41,209 nt of DNA from Neptunitalea chrysea (GTDB taxonomy: Bacteria; Bacteroidota; Bacteroidia; Flavobacteriales; Flavobacteriaceae), in NCBI RefSeq assembly GCF_027924145.1, contig NZ_BRVP01000027.1:1-41209 (forward strand). Direction: 5' to 3'. The notes under the pieces were generated by a model. The model searched no databases. It had not been told where the DNA came from and worked only from the letters and a program-made list of their open reading frames with translations. A program made the position numbers and the translations under genes. Within the stretch, counting starts at the first letter, position 1; each line of letters opens with the position of its first letter. Positions 17,750 to 26,419 of this stretch are shown here, piece after piece.

Positions 17750-20700
17750 TTAACTAACCCGTTCCGCTCTAAATTGGCTAGGTGTTTTGCTATAGACCTC
17801 ATGAAAACATTTGGTAAAATAGGATACCGAATTAAATCCGGTCTCTTCAGCAATTGCAGTAATGGAAGTGGAAGTTTGCAAAAGAAGTTCTGCCGCTTTT
17901 TTGAGTCGGATGTTTCGAATAAATGCAGTAGGCGACAAACCGGTCAGTGCTATTAACTTTCTATAGAGACCAGTTCGATCCATAAACATATCAGAGCTAA
18001 ATTTTTCAACCGAATAGTCGGGATTCTTCAAATTATGATACACATGCACCAATGCCCTGTTCAATATACTTTTATCCAATGAATTGGTCGCTACGCGATC
18101 TGTTTCTACGATGGTAGCCTCCACAAAGGCTTTTCTTCTGCTACGGGTAAGCTCCAATAGCTTCTCAATTCGCATTCGAAGGACTTGAATATCGAAAGGC
18201 TTTACCAAATAGGCGTCTGCTCCGGATTCGTATCCCTCCAATCGGGCCTGATCAGAGGTTCTTCCGGTCAGTAAAATTACCGGAATATGGCTGATACTTA
18301 CTTCGTTTCTCAAGGATTTACAAAACTCAGCACCAGTAAGTTCGGGCATCATGACATCACTAATGACTAGGTCCGGAGAATGTAGTAGGGTTTGCTCCAA
18401 AGCTTCCTGACCATTGCAACAAACAATCACATTGTAATGCATTCCCAATTCTGATTTCAAATAGTCTCGAAATCCGGCATTATCATCAGCAATCAATAGG
18501 GTTTCATTAGCTACAGCTTCCTTTTCAGACAGGTAGTGTTTGGGTGCTTCCTGCCCTACAGAAAGAGTTACGGTAAATGTAGTTCCCTTGCCTACGACAC
18601 TTTTTATGTGAATCGTTCCGTGGTGTAATAAGGCATATTCTTTTACCATAAATAGTCCCAATCCACTTCCCGGTAAACTTCCTTTTTGATTTTTAGCCTG
18701 GTAAAAACGATCAAATATTTTCTGTTGTTCATTTGCATCAATTCCAATTCCCGTATCACTCACTTCCATGGTTAGCAACTTCTGACCTTTGTCCACGATT
18801 GCCTTTACGGTAATTTGTCCTCCTGAAGAAGTATATTTAAGCGCATTGGATAGTAAGTTTGCCACTATCCTACATACTTTTTGTCTATCTATAAAAATGG
18901 CTATTGCTTCTTGTGATACATCAATCTTGAAGCTGATTCCCTTTTGAAGAGCAAAGTCCCTATATTGTTCGGCCAGTTCTTCAATACACAACAAATTTTC
19001 ATAAAATTGAAGTTGTAGGGTTTCTTTTCCCGAATCCAGCTTTTTGAAGGCTAATAATTGATTGACTACATCCAACAAAAGTTGTGCATTGTTATTAATC
19101 TGCAGCAGCTCTTTCTTCAATACCAGATCGTTTATTTTTAGAATTAAGGCTCTTAAGGGCGTAATCACCAAGGTCAAAGGCGTTCTTAATTCATGACTGA
19201 TATTGGTAATAAACTCTGATTTTGCCACTTCAATGGCATGGTTCTGGGCATGTTGTCTTCTCAGCGCCATCTTTTTGTTAAAGTATACCACTGTTACCAT
19301 TATCACTAGACCTCCCAGTAATACATACGCAGTATATGCCCAAGGTGTTTTCCAAAAAGGAGGTGCTATATATAGGTGCAAACTATCGGTAGTATCGGAC
19401 CAGTTCATCCCATCAGCGCTTGCCTGCAGGTGAAAGTTATAATCTCCCGGAGGAATTCCTGTATAATTAGCCTCCCCATTCCCTAACATGGTTTTTTTCT
19501 CTCGCCAATCCTCATCAATACCCTCCAATTTAAAGCGGTAATAGGTTTGAAGCGGATTGATATAATTAAGTCCTGAAAAAGAAATGGTAAAGAAATTTTG
19601 ATTGTAACGCAGTTCCACACTGTTGGTATAGGTAATTCCTAACTCTTGAATTCCAAGATCCTTGGATTTCCCAAAAATCTTTAGACTTAACAGAATCGGA
19701 TGTAAATTCAACTGGTCATTTTTCTTACTTGTAGGCAGCATATTCATCCCTTCAATACCTCCGGCATACAAAACTCCCGCTGAGGTCAAAAAAACAGCGC
19801 GTTCAGCAAACGCATGATCAATAAGTCCGTTATAGGTATTAAAATTCTGAATTTCAAACACATACCCTGAATCCACTGCTTTTTTGTACAGATGGCTAAT
19901 ACCCATGGAAGTAGTCACCCAAAAGGAATGATCCTGATCTTCAATAATGGCTTTGATACTGTTATTAACCAATCCCTGATCTGTATGTATGGTATATAGC
20001 TTTTGCTCTTGCGTACTCCACAAGGTCAATCCATCATAGGTTCCCAACCAAAGATCGTTATCAGAATCGTTCAACAAACAGGTATATTTATGATTTACAT
20101 ACTGAAACATGGGAAAACGCTGAACTGCTTTACCCAATGGAAATTCAGGATGGGATGTATCCTTATCCAATAGAAAGGGGCCCGATTGTGACAATCCCAT
20201 GAATTGTCCGTTATAAGTTAAGATTTGTTTCACATTCGAAATCTCCTTGGTAAGTTCAGTAATTACTACAACCGCTTCGGTTGGTGTAACCTGCCATATT
20301 CCCTGAGTCGCCGTTCCTACATACAGGGCTTGATCATCTCCTGAATACAGGCAGTTTACCGGTTCAGAAAAAACCTTTGTGATTACCGCCTCCGGAGTCA
20401 TTCGGTATAACCCATCAGAAGTTCCTATCCAAATCATTCCTTTACGGTCTTTATACATACTGTTACACTCCATACCTGCTTTTAAAATCACAGGTTTAAA
20501 GAGTTTATGACCATTATGAGCTATTTGATAAAGTCCTTGGGAGGTTCCCACAACAAGGGTATGGCTGTCATATTCCTCAAAACAGTTGACCTGCATCTCC
20601 CCTGCCTCCACATCTTCAAAAAAGTCCTTTTCATAACGCTTAAAACGGAAGCGATTCGGATGATAATAAAATAATCCTTTGTTAAGGGTTCCAGCCCAAA

Positions 20701-21694
20701 ACCCATCCTGGTTATCAAAATATATTGTACTGATTTCGGTGCGGATGTATTCTCCCTCTTTCAAGGGCATTTTCTCCATAAGATGTCCTGTGTGATCTCC
20801 TGCTTGAAAATACCGCAGCCCCTTACGGCAACTCATATAAAAATCTCCCTTTTTATTGGCTGCAAAACAATTCAGCCAATAGTCATTGGCTTCCAGCAGT
20901 ACCTCCACCTGATGATTTTGGGTATCAAAACAAACCAGCTGTCCTTTATAATACCCTCCTCGGACAATATACAATTTGTTGTGCACCCAAGTTACATGCA
21001 CCCAATTATTAAAGCCCATCTCCCTAGATACCAAACTGGTGTAAAATAATTCTTTACCAGACTTGGTATCAAATTCTCGAATCAAGCCGGATTTATAAAT
21101 CAAATAGGTCTTAGCTGCAGAACTTACTACATCAAACAAGACATCCTGAGGATTACCTAACGGACGAACATCTTCTAAAAACGTAGTTACACCCGAGAGG
21201 TCATGAATTTTTCTAACCAAACTAAAGTCATGGGTTAATCCCCAGATATGCTCAGAAGGGTCTATATAAAGATCGATCAGCTCCTCTTCAAACCCTAGTT
21301 CTTGTAATAGGGTTGCAGGATCTATCATAGCCCTCTCCTTTTCTAAATTGACAATGGCTAATTTTCCCTGATTTTTAAACCATAGCCGGTTACCTTCCAG
21401 ATAGGAATGATGAAACCCTGTGTAATTCTTTAACGATATGGTATTCGCATCATCTATGGGAATGGTTTTAAAACCGGAACCGTCATACAAATTAAGCATC
21501 CCTTCGGTGAAAACTCCCAGTCGACCATCTTTGAGTTGAATAATATTTCTGATTTTTTCTTCATTGAGCTGTTCGCGCCCTTCCACGGGAGAAAATACCA
21601 AGTTTTGCGTAAAGCCCATGGTGGCAATCAGCATCAGCAGTATATACAGCCACCCATACTTCTGATTACTCACCGGTACTTTCAATATTTTCAT
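17750..21694 (-). CDS. Hybrid two-component system sensor-regulator (HTCS)
   Basis: This one-protein sensor, kinase and regulator has about 1314 residues. The frame is open to a TTG at 21721, but ATG at 21694 is followed directly by the signal sequence (YGWLYILLMLIATMGFTQ) and is preferred. A two-component-regulator beta-propeller fills residues about 35-680, a Y_Y_Y domain about 690-765, and a membrane segment lies near 795. The HisKA box (NISHELRTPL) is near 833, then the HATPase boxes (NLLSNALKYT, DTGIGID, GSGLGLFM). The receiver domain (LLIADDNAGF near 1065, phospho-acceptor in SDVMMPE, KPF) is followed by an AraC helix-turn-helix at about 1235-1310. It should sense an oligosaccharide in the periplasm and activate the adjacent GH31 and susCD genes. 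Confidence 0.95.
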   Translation of the reverse strand: MKILKVPVSNQKYGWLYILLMLIATMGFTQNLVFSPVEGREQLNEEKIRNIIQLKDGRLGVFTEGMLNLYDGSGFKTIPIDDANTISLKNYTGFHHSYLEGNRLWFKNQGKLAIVNLEKERAMIDPATLLQELGFEEELIDLYIDPSEHIWGLTHDFSLVRKIHDLSGVTTFLEDVRPLGNPQDVLFDVVSSAAKTYLIYKSGLIREFDTKSGKELFYTSLVSREMGFNNWVHVTWVHNKLYIVRGGYYKGQLVCFDTQNHQVEVLLEANDYWLNCFAANKKGDFYMSCRKGLRYFQAGDHTGHLMEKMPLKEGEYIRTEISTIYFDNQDGFWAGTLNKGLFYYHPNRFRFKRYEKDFFEDVEAGEMQVNCFEEYDSHTLVVGTSQGLYQIAHNGHKLFKPVILKAGMECNSMYKDRKGMIWIGTSDGLYRMTPEAVITKVFSEPVNCLYSGDDQALYVGTATQGIWQVTPTEAVVVITELTKEISNVKQILTYNGQFMGLSQSGPFLLDKDTSHPEFPLGKAVQRFPMFQYVNHKYTCLLNDSDNDLWLGTYDGLTLWSTQEQKLYTIHTDQGLVNNSIKAIIEDQDHSFWVTTSMGISHLYKKAVDSGYVFEIQNFNTYNGLIDHAFAERAVFLTSAGVLYAGGIEGMNMLPTSKKNDQLNLHPILLSLKIFGKSKDLGIQELGITYTNSVELRYNQNFFTISFSGLNYINPLQTYYRFKLEGIDEDWREKKTMLGNGEANYTGIPPGDYNFHLQASADGMNWSDTTDSLHLYIAPPFWKTPWAYTAYVLLGGLVIMVTVVYFNKKMALRRQHAQNHAIEVAKSEFITNISHELRTPLTLVITPLRALILKINDLVLKKELLQINNNAQLLLDVVNQLLAFKKLDSGKETLQLQFYENLLCIEELAEQYRDFALQKGISFKIDVSQEAIAIFIDRQKVCRIVANLLSNALKYTSSGGQITVKAIVDKGQKLLTMEVSDTGIGIDANEQQKIFDRFYQAKNQKGSLPGSGLGLFMVKEYALLHHGTIHIKSVVGKGTTFTVTLSVGQEAPKHYLSEKEAVANETLLIADDNAGFRDYLKSELGMHYNVIVCCNGQEALEQTLLHSPDLVISDVMMPELTGAEFCKSLRNEVSISHIPVILLTGRTSDQARLEGYESGADAYLVKPFDIQVLRMRIEKLLELTRSRRKAFVEATIVETDRVATNSLDKSILNRALVHVYHNLKNPDYSVEKFSSDMFMDRTGLYRKLIALTGLSPTAFIRNIRLKKAAELLLQTSTSITAIAEETGFNSVSYFTKCFHEVYSKTPSQFRAERVS

Positions 21695-22217
21695 AACGTT
21701 TAAATTAGCCCTCAATTGCAATTATACGAAAAAAAACAACTGTAATTTTACGAATTATGCGATAAAAAACAACACAAAATATGAATTTGCTAACCTATTA
21801 TAATCAATTTCTGCTGCTGGGGCTTAGAAACTACGATATGCAATTACATCATCAATTGCAAAACGAAAAAGACGCGTCAACTCTTAAAATTACATACGGT
21901 CAGTGAAATATCCAACAGTAATGATGCAAGACTGGGCTGATTACATAGATAGTAACCAATAATACAAATACTATTCTCGGTGCTTATCTAGTAATAAATG
22001 GATGCCTTCTACCTTCCATGCTGTAATTTTTGAACTCAATTTTACTGGTATAGTATAGCATCCACTTTTTACTCCAGCCCACCATGTGGATTTGCTGACA
22101 GGGATATATTTTTAGAATATGGGATAGTCTTACAAAACCGATTTCCGGTACAGTATTATGCTTCATTTGCTAGGTCCTTTATAATGGTTAGGTAGTGATT
22201 AGCACAAACATCATTCA
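21695..22217. other. Gene-poor stretch upstream of the HTCS gene
   Basis: The HTCS promoter should lie at the left edge. A 41-codon plus-strand frame at 21781-21906 starts with ATG (MNLLTYYNQFLLLGLRN) but matches nothing I know. A 60-codon minus-strand frame at 21984-22166 has no recognisable features. I regard both as chance or decayed. Confidence 0.4.
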
Positions 22218-22526
22218 GGTTCATTGAACCCATCCTAATTTAGGGGATTGATTTCCCCTGACGTGATGTCTGATGAAATTTTTGAATTTTAGTTGTGGGT
22301 CTGAACCACTATTATAGGTTCAACTTTTTGCTATAAAGTTTATTTGAGATTTGAGTTTTAAGCTGATTTGTACTGCTGTATTTTTGTATACAGCAATCCT
22401 ATCTCAAAACACCAAAACGGTGTAAGAATTTAGATAGTTTAACATTGATGGGATAAGCTGGATGGTAGTATAATACTAGAAAGTTTTTATAACCGTATAG
22501 TAATTTTAAGGATTAATTTTATACGG
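22218..22526. other. Palindrome-dense non-coding segment
   Basis: At least six perfect inverted repeats lie within 310 nt: GGTTC/GAACC (22218-22230), AGGGGA/TCCCCT (near 22241-22258), GAACC/GGTTC (22303-22321), TTTGAGAT/ATCTCAAA (22343-22350 with 22401-22408), and GCTGTAT/ATACAGC (22375-22394, nested in the former). The last is CCGTATA/TATACGG (22493-22526). A short palindrome TAGTATAATACTA lies near 22466-22478. No protein frame covers it. It could be a structured RNA, a decayed mobile element, or a regulatory region. Confidence 0.4.
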
Positions 22527-22804
22527 ATTGTTTAGAGCTTGGCTTCTTTAAATGCTTAGATGTCTTCTAAAATAGCGTTTCTGATTTTCGCAGCCTTTTG
22601 CTTGTTTGGTAAATTTTGACTGGGATTAGAATTCATCAATTACAAAGAAAGGTACAAAAAACGCAATTAATCTATACAATAAAATAAGATTACATGTATC
22701 TTTAGACTATAAAACACCCAATATGGTATATTTAAAAACAGCGTAAATCTATTTTTAACCTGTAGCCATATTTCAGGACTAAACATTTGAGAAACCAAAA
22801 TAAT

Positions 22805-24091
22805 ATGAATAAAAAAATAAGTCTAAAAGACGCTATTTCTATCGGAATTGGTGGAATGGTTGGTGGTGGAATATTTGCGGTTTTAGGATTAGCAGTGTCA
22901 TTGGCTAAAGGTGCAACACCTGTTGCCTTTTTATTCGCAGGCTTAATTGCTTTATTAACAGCATATTCTTACGCTAAACTTTCCAAAAAATATCCAGAAA
23001 ATGGTGGAACTGTACGATTTGTGCATCAACAATATGGAAACGGAATTTTTGCGGGTGGAATTAATAACCTACTTTGGGTAAGTTATATTGTAATGTTAGC
23101 CCTTTATGCTTCGGCTTTTGGGGCTTATGGAGCAGAGATGATTTCTATAACCGGAAATAAAGAAATCGATACTCGGATTTTTCAAAGTGCAATTATACTA
23201 ATTGCGCTATTCATCAACTACTTGAGTGTAAAACTTGTTGGCGAAATAGAGTCAATAGCTGTTGTTATAAAACTAATTATTTTAATTGGTTTTATTGGAG
23301 TTGGGTTTTATGGTTTTTCTTTACACCCAGAAAATCTTGGGCAATTGGCACCAAGTAATTGGGAAAATCCTATGTTAATACTTTCAGGAGGTATGGTTAT
23401 TTTTGTTGCTTATGAAGGCTTTGAATTGATAGCCAACTCTATTTCCGATTTAAAAAACAAAGAGAAAAATACTGAAAAAGCATATTTTGGTGCAGTCGGT
23501 TTTGTTGTTATTTTGTATATCTTAATAGCTATTGTAACAGTAGGTGCGTTACCTTTTAAAGAAATTGCAAATGCCCAAGACTATGTTTTAGCGAAAGTAG
23601 CTGAACCAACATTAGGGCAAATCGGATTTACAATTATAACCATTACTGCATTGATTTCTACATTTTCGGCAATTAACGCAACCGTATTAGGAAGTGGAAG
23701 AATTAACTACGATATTGCTGAAGATAAAGAATTACCACAATATTTTACTCATAAATTTTGGGGTAAACCAATAGGCTTAATTATAACTGCAATTTTATCT
23801 ATTACCTTGGTAAACTTATTTAATTTACAGAGTATATCGACTGCTGGAAGTGCTGGATTTCTTTTAATTTTTGCAATAGTCAATTTTATCGGTTTTAAAA
23901 GACATCAAGAATTAGAATCAAAAAAATGGATTCATTTATTAGCAACCATACTTTGTTCATTAGCATTTATGACTTTAATAATCCAACAATTTTCTGAAAA
24001 CAAAATCGGAGTTTTAACTGCATTGGGAATTATTTTATTTTGTTTCTTATTAGAATATGCATACAAAAAAACTGTGCCCAACAATGGGTAG
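22805..24091 (+). CDS. APC-superfamily amino-acid permease
   Basis: This is a polytopic inner-membrane transporter of about 428 residues. An upstream TTG at 22787 is in frame, but ATG at 22805 is the natural start (MNKKISLKDAISIGIGG). The first membrane segment carries the APC-family glycine motif (GIGGMVGGGIFAVLG), and about twelve hydrophobic segments follow through the C-terminus (ILFCFLLEYAYKK). It probably takes up an amino acid or related amine by proton symport; the substrate cannot be told. The last codons (KKTVPNNG) overlap GCCCAAC (24076-24082), an integron RYYYAAC-type sequence. The 81-bp IS end begins 2 nt after the stop, the same arrangement as the lipoprotein gene at 8908-9795. 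It stands alone, with no co-directional partner. Confidence 0.88.
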   Translation: MNKKISLKDAISIGIGGMVGGGIFAVLGLAVSLAKGATPVAFLFAGLIALLTAYSYAKLSKKYPENGGTVRFVHQQYGNGIFAGGINNLLWVSYIVMLALYASAFGAYGAEMISITGNKEIDTRIFQSAIILIALFINYLSVKLVGEIESIAVVIKLIILIGFIGVGFYGFSLHPENLGQLAPSNWENPMLILSGGMVIFVAYEGFELIANSISDLKNKEKNTEKAYFGAVGFVVILYILIAIVTVGALPFKEIANAQDYVLAKVAEPTLGQIGFTIITITALISTFSAINATVLGSGRINYDIAEDKELPQYFTHKFWGKPIGLIITAILSITLVNLFNLQSISTAGSAGFLLIFAIVNFIGFKRHQELESKKWIHLLATILCSLAFMTLIIQQFSENKIGVLTALGIILFCFLLEYAYKKTVPNNG

Positions 24092-24092
24092 C

Positions 24093-24173
24093 TGTTGCAC
24101 AACTCTTAAATAACCGTAAAAGATTAATGATACAAGTCGCTTTAGAGCGACTTTGTTGTTTTTATCGGTAGTG
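24093..24173. repeat. 81-bp IS end, copy 2
   Basis: One mismatch separates this copy from 9775-9855. It carries the same hairpin and T-rich tail, which can terminate the permease transcript. No transposase remnant is attached here: similarity stops after GGTAGTG, whereas copy 1 continues into transposase coding sequence. Both copies point the same way and bracket 14.3 kb that includes the whole GH31 PUL. Confidence 0.75.
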
Positions 24174-24294
24174 AATGTTTTAAAAGTGACAACTGCATGT
24201 AAAATTCAAGGATTACAACTCTTTCGATGATGAATCCATCTTTGTATTTTCTTACTCTTCAAAGCGTTGTTATTCATCATTTTTGACAAATAAT

Positions 24295-25119
24295 TCAAGC
24301 CTTCGTATTGTCAAGTTCATCTCCATTTACTCTGAATATTGTCGCATGTTGAACTCCTTTTTCATCATTATAAGAAATTTTCATTTGCAAGCCTTGTATA
24401 ATGTGAGGGACTTTAGGCTTTATCAATTTATCTGCCTCAGTTGAAACACCTTCAAATAGTTCTTCAAATTTAGCTCTTAAGCTTAAGTTAGCATAAGGCG
24501 GTAAATTAGGGAGCTTTTCGATCGAATTAAATTCTGTGCCTGCAATACGTTCTATCTTAATGTTAAATGCCGGGAACTGAGAATTATTATAAATTGCTAT
24601 GTGAAAGTTCCAAACTAAATCCCACCAAATAATTGGTTGATTTTCTCCCAAAACAATAACATTTCCATACAACTCCCCATTTTTCTGACTATATCCTCTA
24701 TTCCATCTCTGGCTATTTGACCATATAAGGTCAGCTTCTAAAAAAGGTCTTTCTTTGTTAAGTGTTATTCCTCTTAACTGATTATTCATTTCATCTTCTG
24801 CATCCTTTTTCCATTTATTCAAAAGAGCAACAGAAAATGTATTAGGGTCTTTATCTATAAGCGTTGCACAATTTGCACATAACCAAATACCATTATCGAT
24901 ATCTTTTCTTTGTCCTACACTTAAATTAGCATCATATCTAGGTCCACCGACTGATGCCGCTGTTATATGAGCCGCAATTCCTAATATAGAAGCCTTGTCT
25001 TTAATTGCATTTGGTCCCACAGTGTGTTTTCTACAGCCAGGGTTTGAACATAAATAGCCTACTCTTTTAGCAAGGATATCAACTGTTTTCTTTGTGAAAT
25101 TATCTCTATTTAGTGCCAT
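24295..25119 (-). CDS. HNH-like zinc-motif protein
   Basis: This is a 274-residue soluble protein. Residues about 15-110 form an HNH-like module with two paired-cysteine knuckles (YLCSNPGCRKHT and WLCANCATLID) around a central histidine segment (LGIAAHITAASVGG, GPRYDANLS). The module is common at the N-terminus of bacterial proteins in accessory and defence-type islands. The C-terminal part (about 120-274) is beta-rich with no recognised domain. The protein may be a nuclease or a DNA-binding effector; a classical HNH catalytic triad is not certain from reading. It is a single gene lying between the IS end and tRNA remnants, in DNA that looks recently rearranged. The start is the ATG of MALNRDNFTKK. 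Confidence 0.7.
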   Translation of the reverse strand: MALNRDNFTKKTVDILAKRVGYLCSNPGCRKHTVGPNAIKDKASILGIAAHITAASVGGPRYDANLSVGQRKDIDNGIWLCANCATLIDKDPNTFSVALLNKWKKDAEDEMNNQLRGITLNKERPFLEADLIWSNSQRWNRGYSQKNGELYGNVIVLGENQPIIWWDLVWNFHIAIYNNSQFPAFNIKIERIAGTEFNSIEKLPNLPPYANLSLRAKFEELFEGVSTEADKLIKPKVPHIIQGLQMKISYNDEKGVQHATIFRVNGDELDNTKA

Positions 25120-25440
25120 TTATATGTAAAAAATTAATTATAACGTTAATCTTTTACATATGAATATAAAATAAATACTTACAAAAATTTCTTTGTTAAA
25201 TTTCATTATTTGTTTTGCTTTTAGTTTTTCAGATGCTACCCTACCACTTAGGAAGAATGGGGGACTATAAGTTCTTTTTTGGTATACCCCTACCTGAAAT
25301 TATAGATCTAAAAACTATAAATGAATAGTTTTATAAATTATAAAAAAATAGATATTCTTACTTTGATTTGTATATCTGAATATTATTCGAGAATAAAAAA
25401 GTAAACTCTCTGATTAAGATATATTTGACTTCTTATTTAG
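25120..25440. other. Gene-free stretch upstream of the HNH gene
   Basis: It is AT-rich with no open frame of note. It should contain the promoter of the minus-strand HNH gene, but I find no convincing TAnnTTTG element. Confidence 0.4.
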
Positions 25441-25477
25441 TAGCAGGAACTGGACTCGAACCAGTTCGGGTTATGAG
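25441..25477 (-). pseudogene. tRNA 3'-end remnant (CAT anticodon, Met-like)
   Basis: Read on the minus strand, the segment gives the 3' half of a tRNA: CTCATAACCC (anticodon loop with CAT and 3' stem), then ACTGG-TTCGAGT-CCAGT as a perfect T arm, then an acceptor strand TCCTGCT. The variable loop is about five bases too short, and there is no 5' half. It is a scar such as integrative elements leave at tRNA attachment sites, not a working tRNA. Confidence 0.55.
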
Positions 25478-25556
25478 TTTAAACCAAAAAGTATGCTTCC
25501 ATATTTTAATTATTTCAGAAAAAATCGGGCAATTTTCGGGCAATTCAGAAACAAGA

Positions 25557-25582
25557 AAGGCTTTACATTTCTGTAAAGCCTT
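25557..25582. terminator. Perfect 11-bp hairpin
   Basis: AAGGCTTTACA and TGTAAAGCCTT flank a TTTC loop. On the minus strand it is followed by TCTTGTTTC. It lies just downstream, on the minus strand, of a second tRNA-like 3' remnant (25592-25618), as a tRNA terminator would. Confidence 0.55.
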
Positions 25583-25591
25583 GATTCTCTT

Positions 25592-25618
25592 GTGATCGCG
25601 ACAGGATTACCTGCTATC
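25592..25618 (-). pseudogene. Possible second tRNA 3'-end remnant
   Basis: The minus strand reads GCAGG-TAAT-CCTGT followed by CGCGATCA, resembling a T arm with a shortened loop (a normal loop would be TTCGAAT) and an acceptor strand. A terminator-like hairpin follows. It is short and degenerate, so this is tentative. Confidence 0.3.
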
Positions 25619-25739
25619 TTTTAACCTTCTATTTGTCAGGTGTTTATCTTCTAAAAACTGTAAAAAATTGATGAACTGCACATTACAACCATCGATTAAT
25701 ACAAAATTATTCATTTTAGATTTAAATGAAAGTAATTAA

Positions 25740-25943
25740 TTTGAAAATCTAAGATTAAATCAAGATAGATTTGATGCAGGAACTGTAACAGGAAAAGATG
25801 TTTTAGAAGCGCAAGTACTTTGGCAGCAAGCATATTCAGATGTTATAGATGCTAAGGCAAATTATAGAATAAGTGAAGCCAATTATAGAATAAACTATTG
25901 GAGATTTAAAATAGATACAATTTTAAAATTGATTGTTATTTAA
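25740..25943 (+). pseudogene. TolC-family outer-membrane efflux protein remnant
   Basis: The plus strand encodes about 67 residues without a start, preceded by an in-frame TAA. They read ENLRLNQDRFDAGTVTGKDV, then LEAQVLWQQAYSDVIDA and ANYRINYWRF. The pattern of a helix with RF-x-AG-x-VT, DVLEAQ and a tyrosine-rich last helix is the typical C-terminal part of TolC-type efflux channels. It ends at TAA 25941-25943. The rest of the gene, and any RND pump partners, are absent, so this is a deletion scar. Confidence 0.65.
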
Positions 25944-26419
25944 GCAGCTAATATTAACTATACTAATAATAAAATAACTAGACTTAATTGCTTTTATGTA
26001 ACCTTATTTAAGCTATTGTAATGATGCCATGTTAAAACTGAAAACAGCCGAGTTAGACTAACAACCTCTTGAGTTACTAATTACAGATTTATCTTCTAAA
26101 AAAAGATTACAGAAATCAAGATTATCCTTCTGGAATCAATTTGGTAGAAACGGTTAAAAAGACATTTCTATTTAAAAATTATTGTTTTTCACATAGATGA
26201 ACGACGCCAAATGGCACGAAAAATAGTTAAGTATTTGGGTGTAAATGCTTTTGTGAGTAAAGGACGAAAAGGAATGAATAAGCTCAAAGAGCCGTTCAAT
26301 AGTCAAACCTTAAAAATAGGCTGACGTATTGATTTTACTAATATTTCGGGTGATTTTTCAGTTAAAAAGGTGTTCCAAATGACCATATTTTAGTAAATTA
26401 CGGAGTAAAACCTTGTCAA
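25944..26419 (+). pseudogene. Decayed coding debris of unknown origin
   Basis: Plus-strand peptide-like segments are broken by stops and frame changes. They include DYPSGINLVETVKKTFLF near 26120-26175, HIDERRQMARKIVKYLGV with VSKGRKGMNKLKEPF (about 26190-26322), and RIDFTNISGDFSVKKVFQM just before 26390. They look like remains of one or two genes. I cannot name the family. Confidence 0.35.

Noticed and set aside
17741-17956. 71-codon plus-strand frame antisense to the HTCS 3' end
   Set aside because: The minus-strand AraC domain fully explains this sequence.
21695-21721. TTG start for the HTCS nine codons upstream of the chosen ATG
   Set aside because: The ATG at 21694 is close to the signal sequence and the upstream residues add nothing to it. 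The same reasoning sets the starts at 22805, 34640 and 38375.
21984-22166. 60-codon minus-strand frame between the HTCS and permease genes
   Set aside because: It has an ATG but no recognisable motif, no neighbour on the same strand and ordinary intergenic composition.
25441-25477. Functional tRNA-Met gene
   Set aside because: Only the 3' half is present, the variable loop is too short and no 5' acceptor or D arm precedes it.
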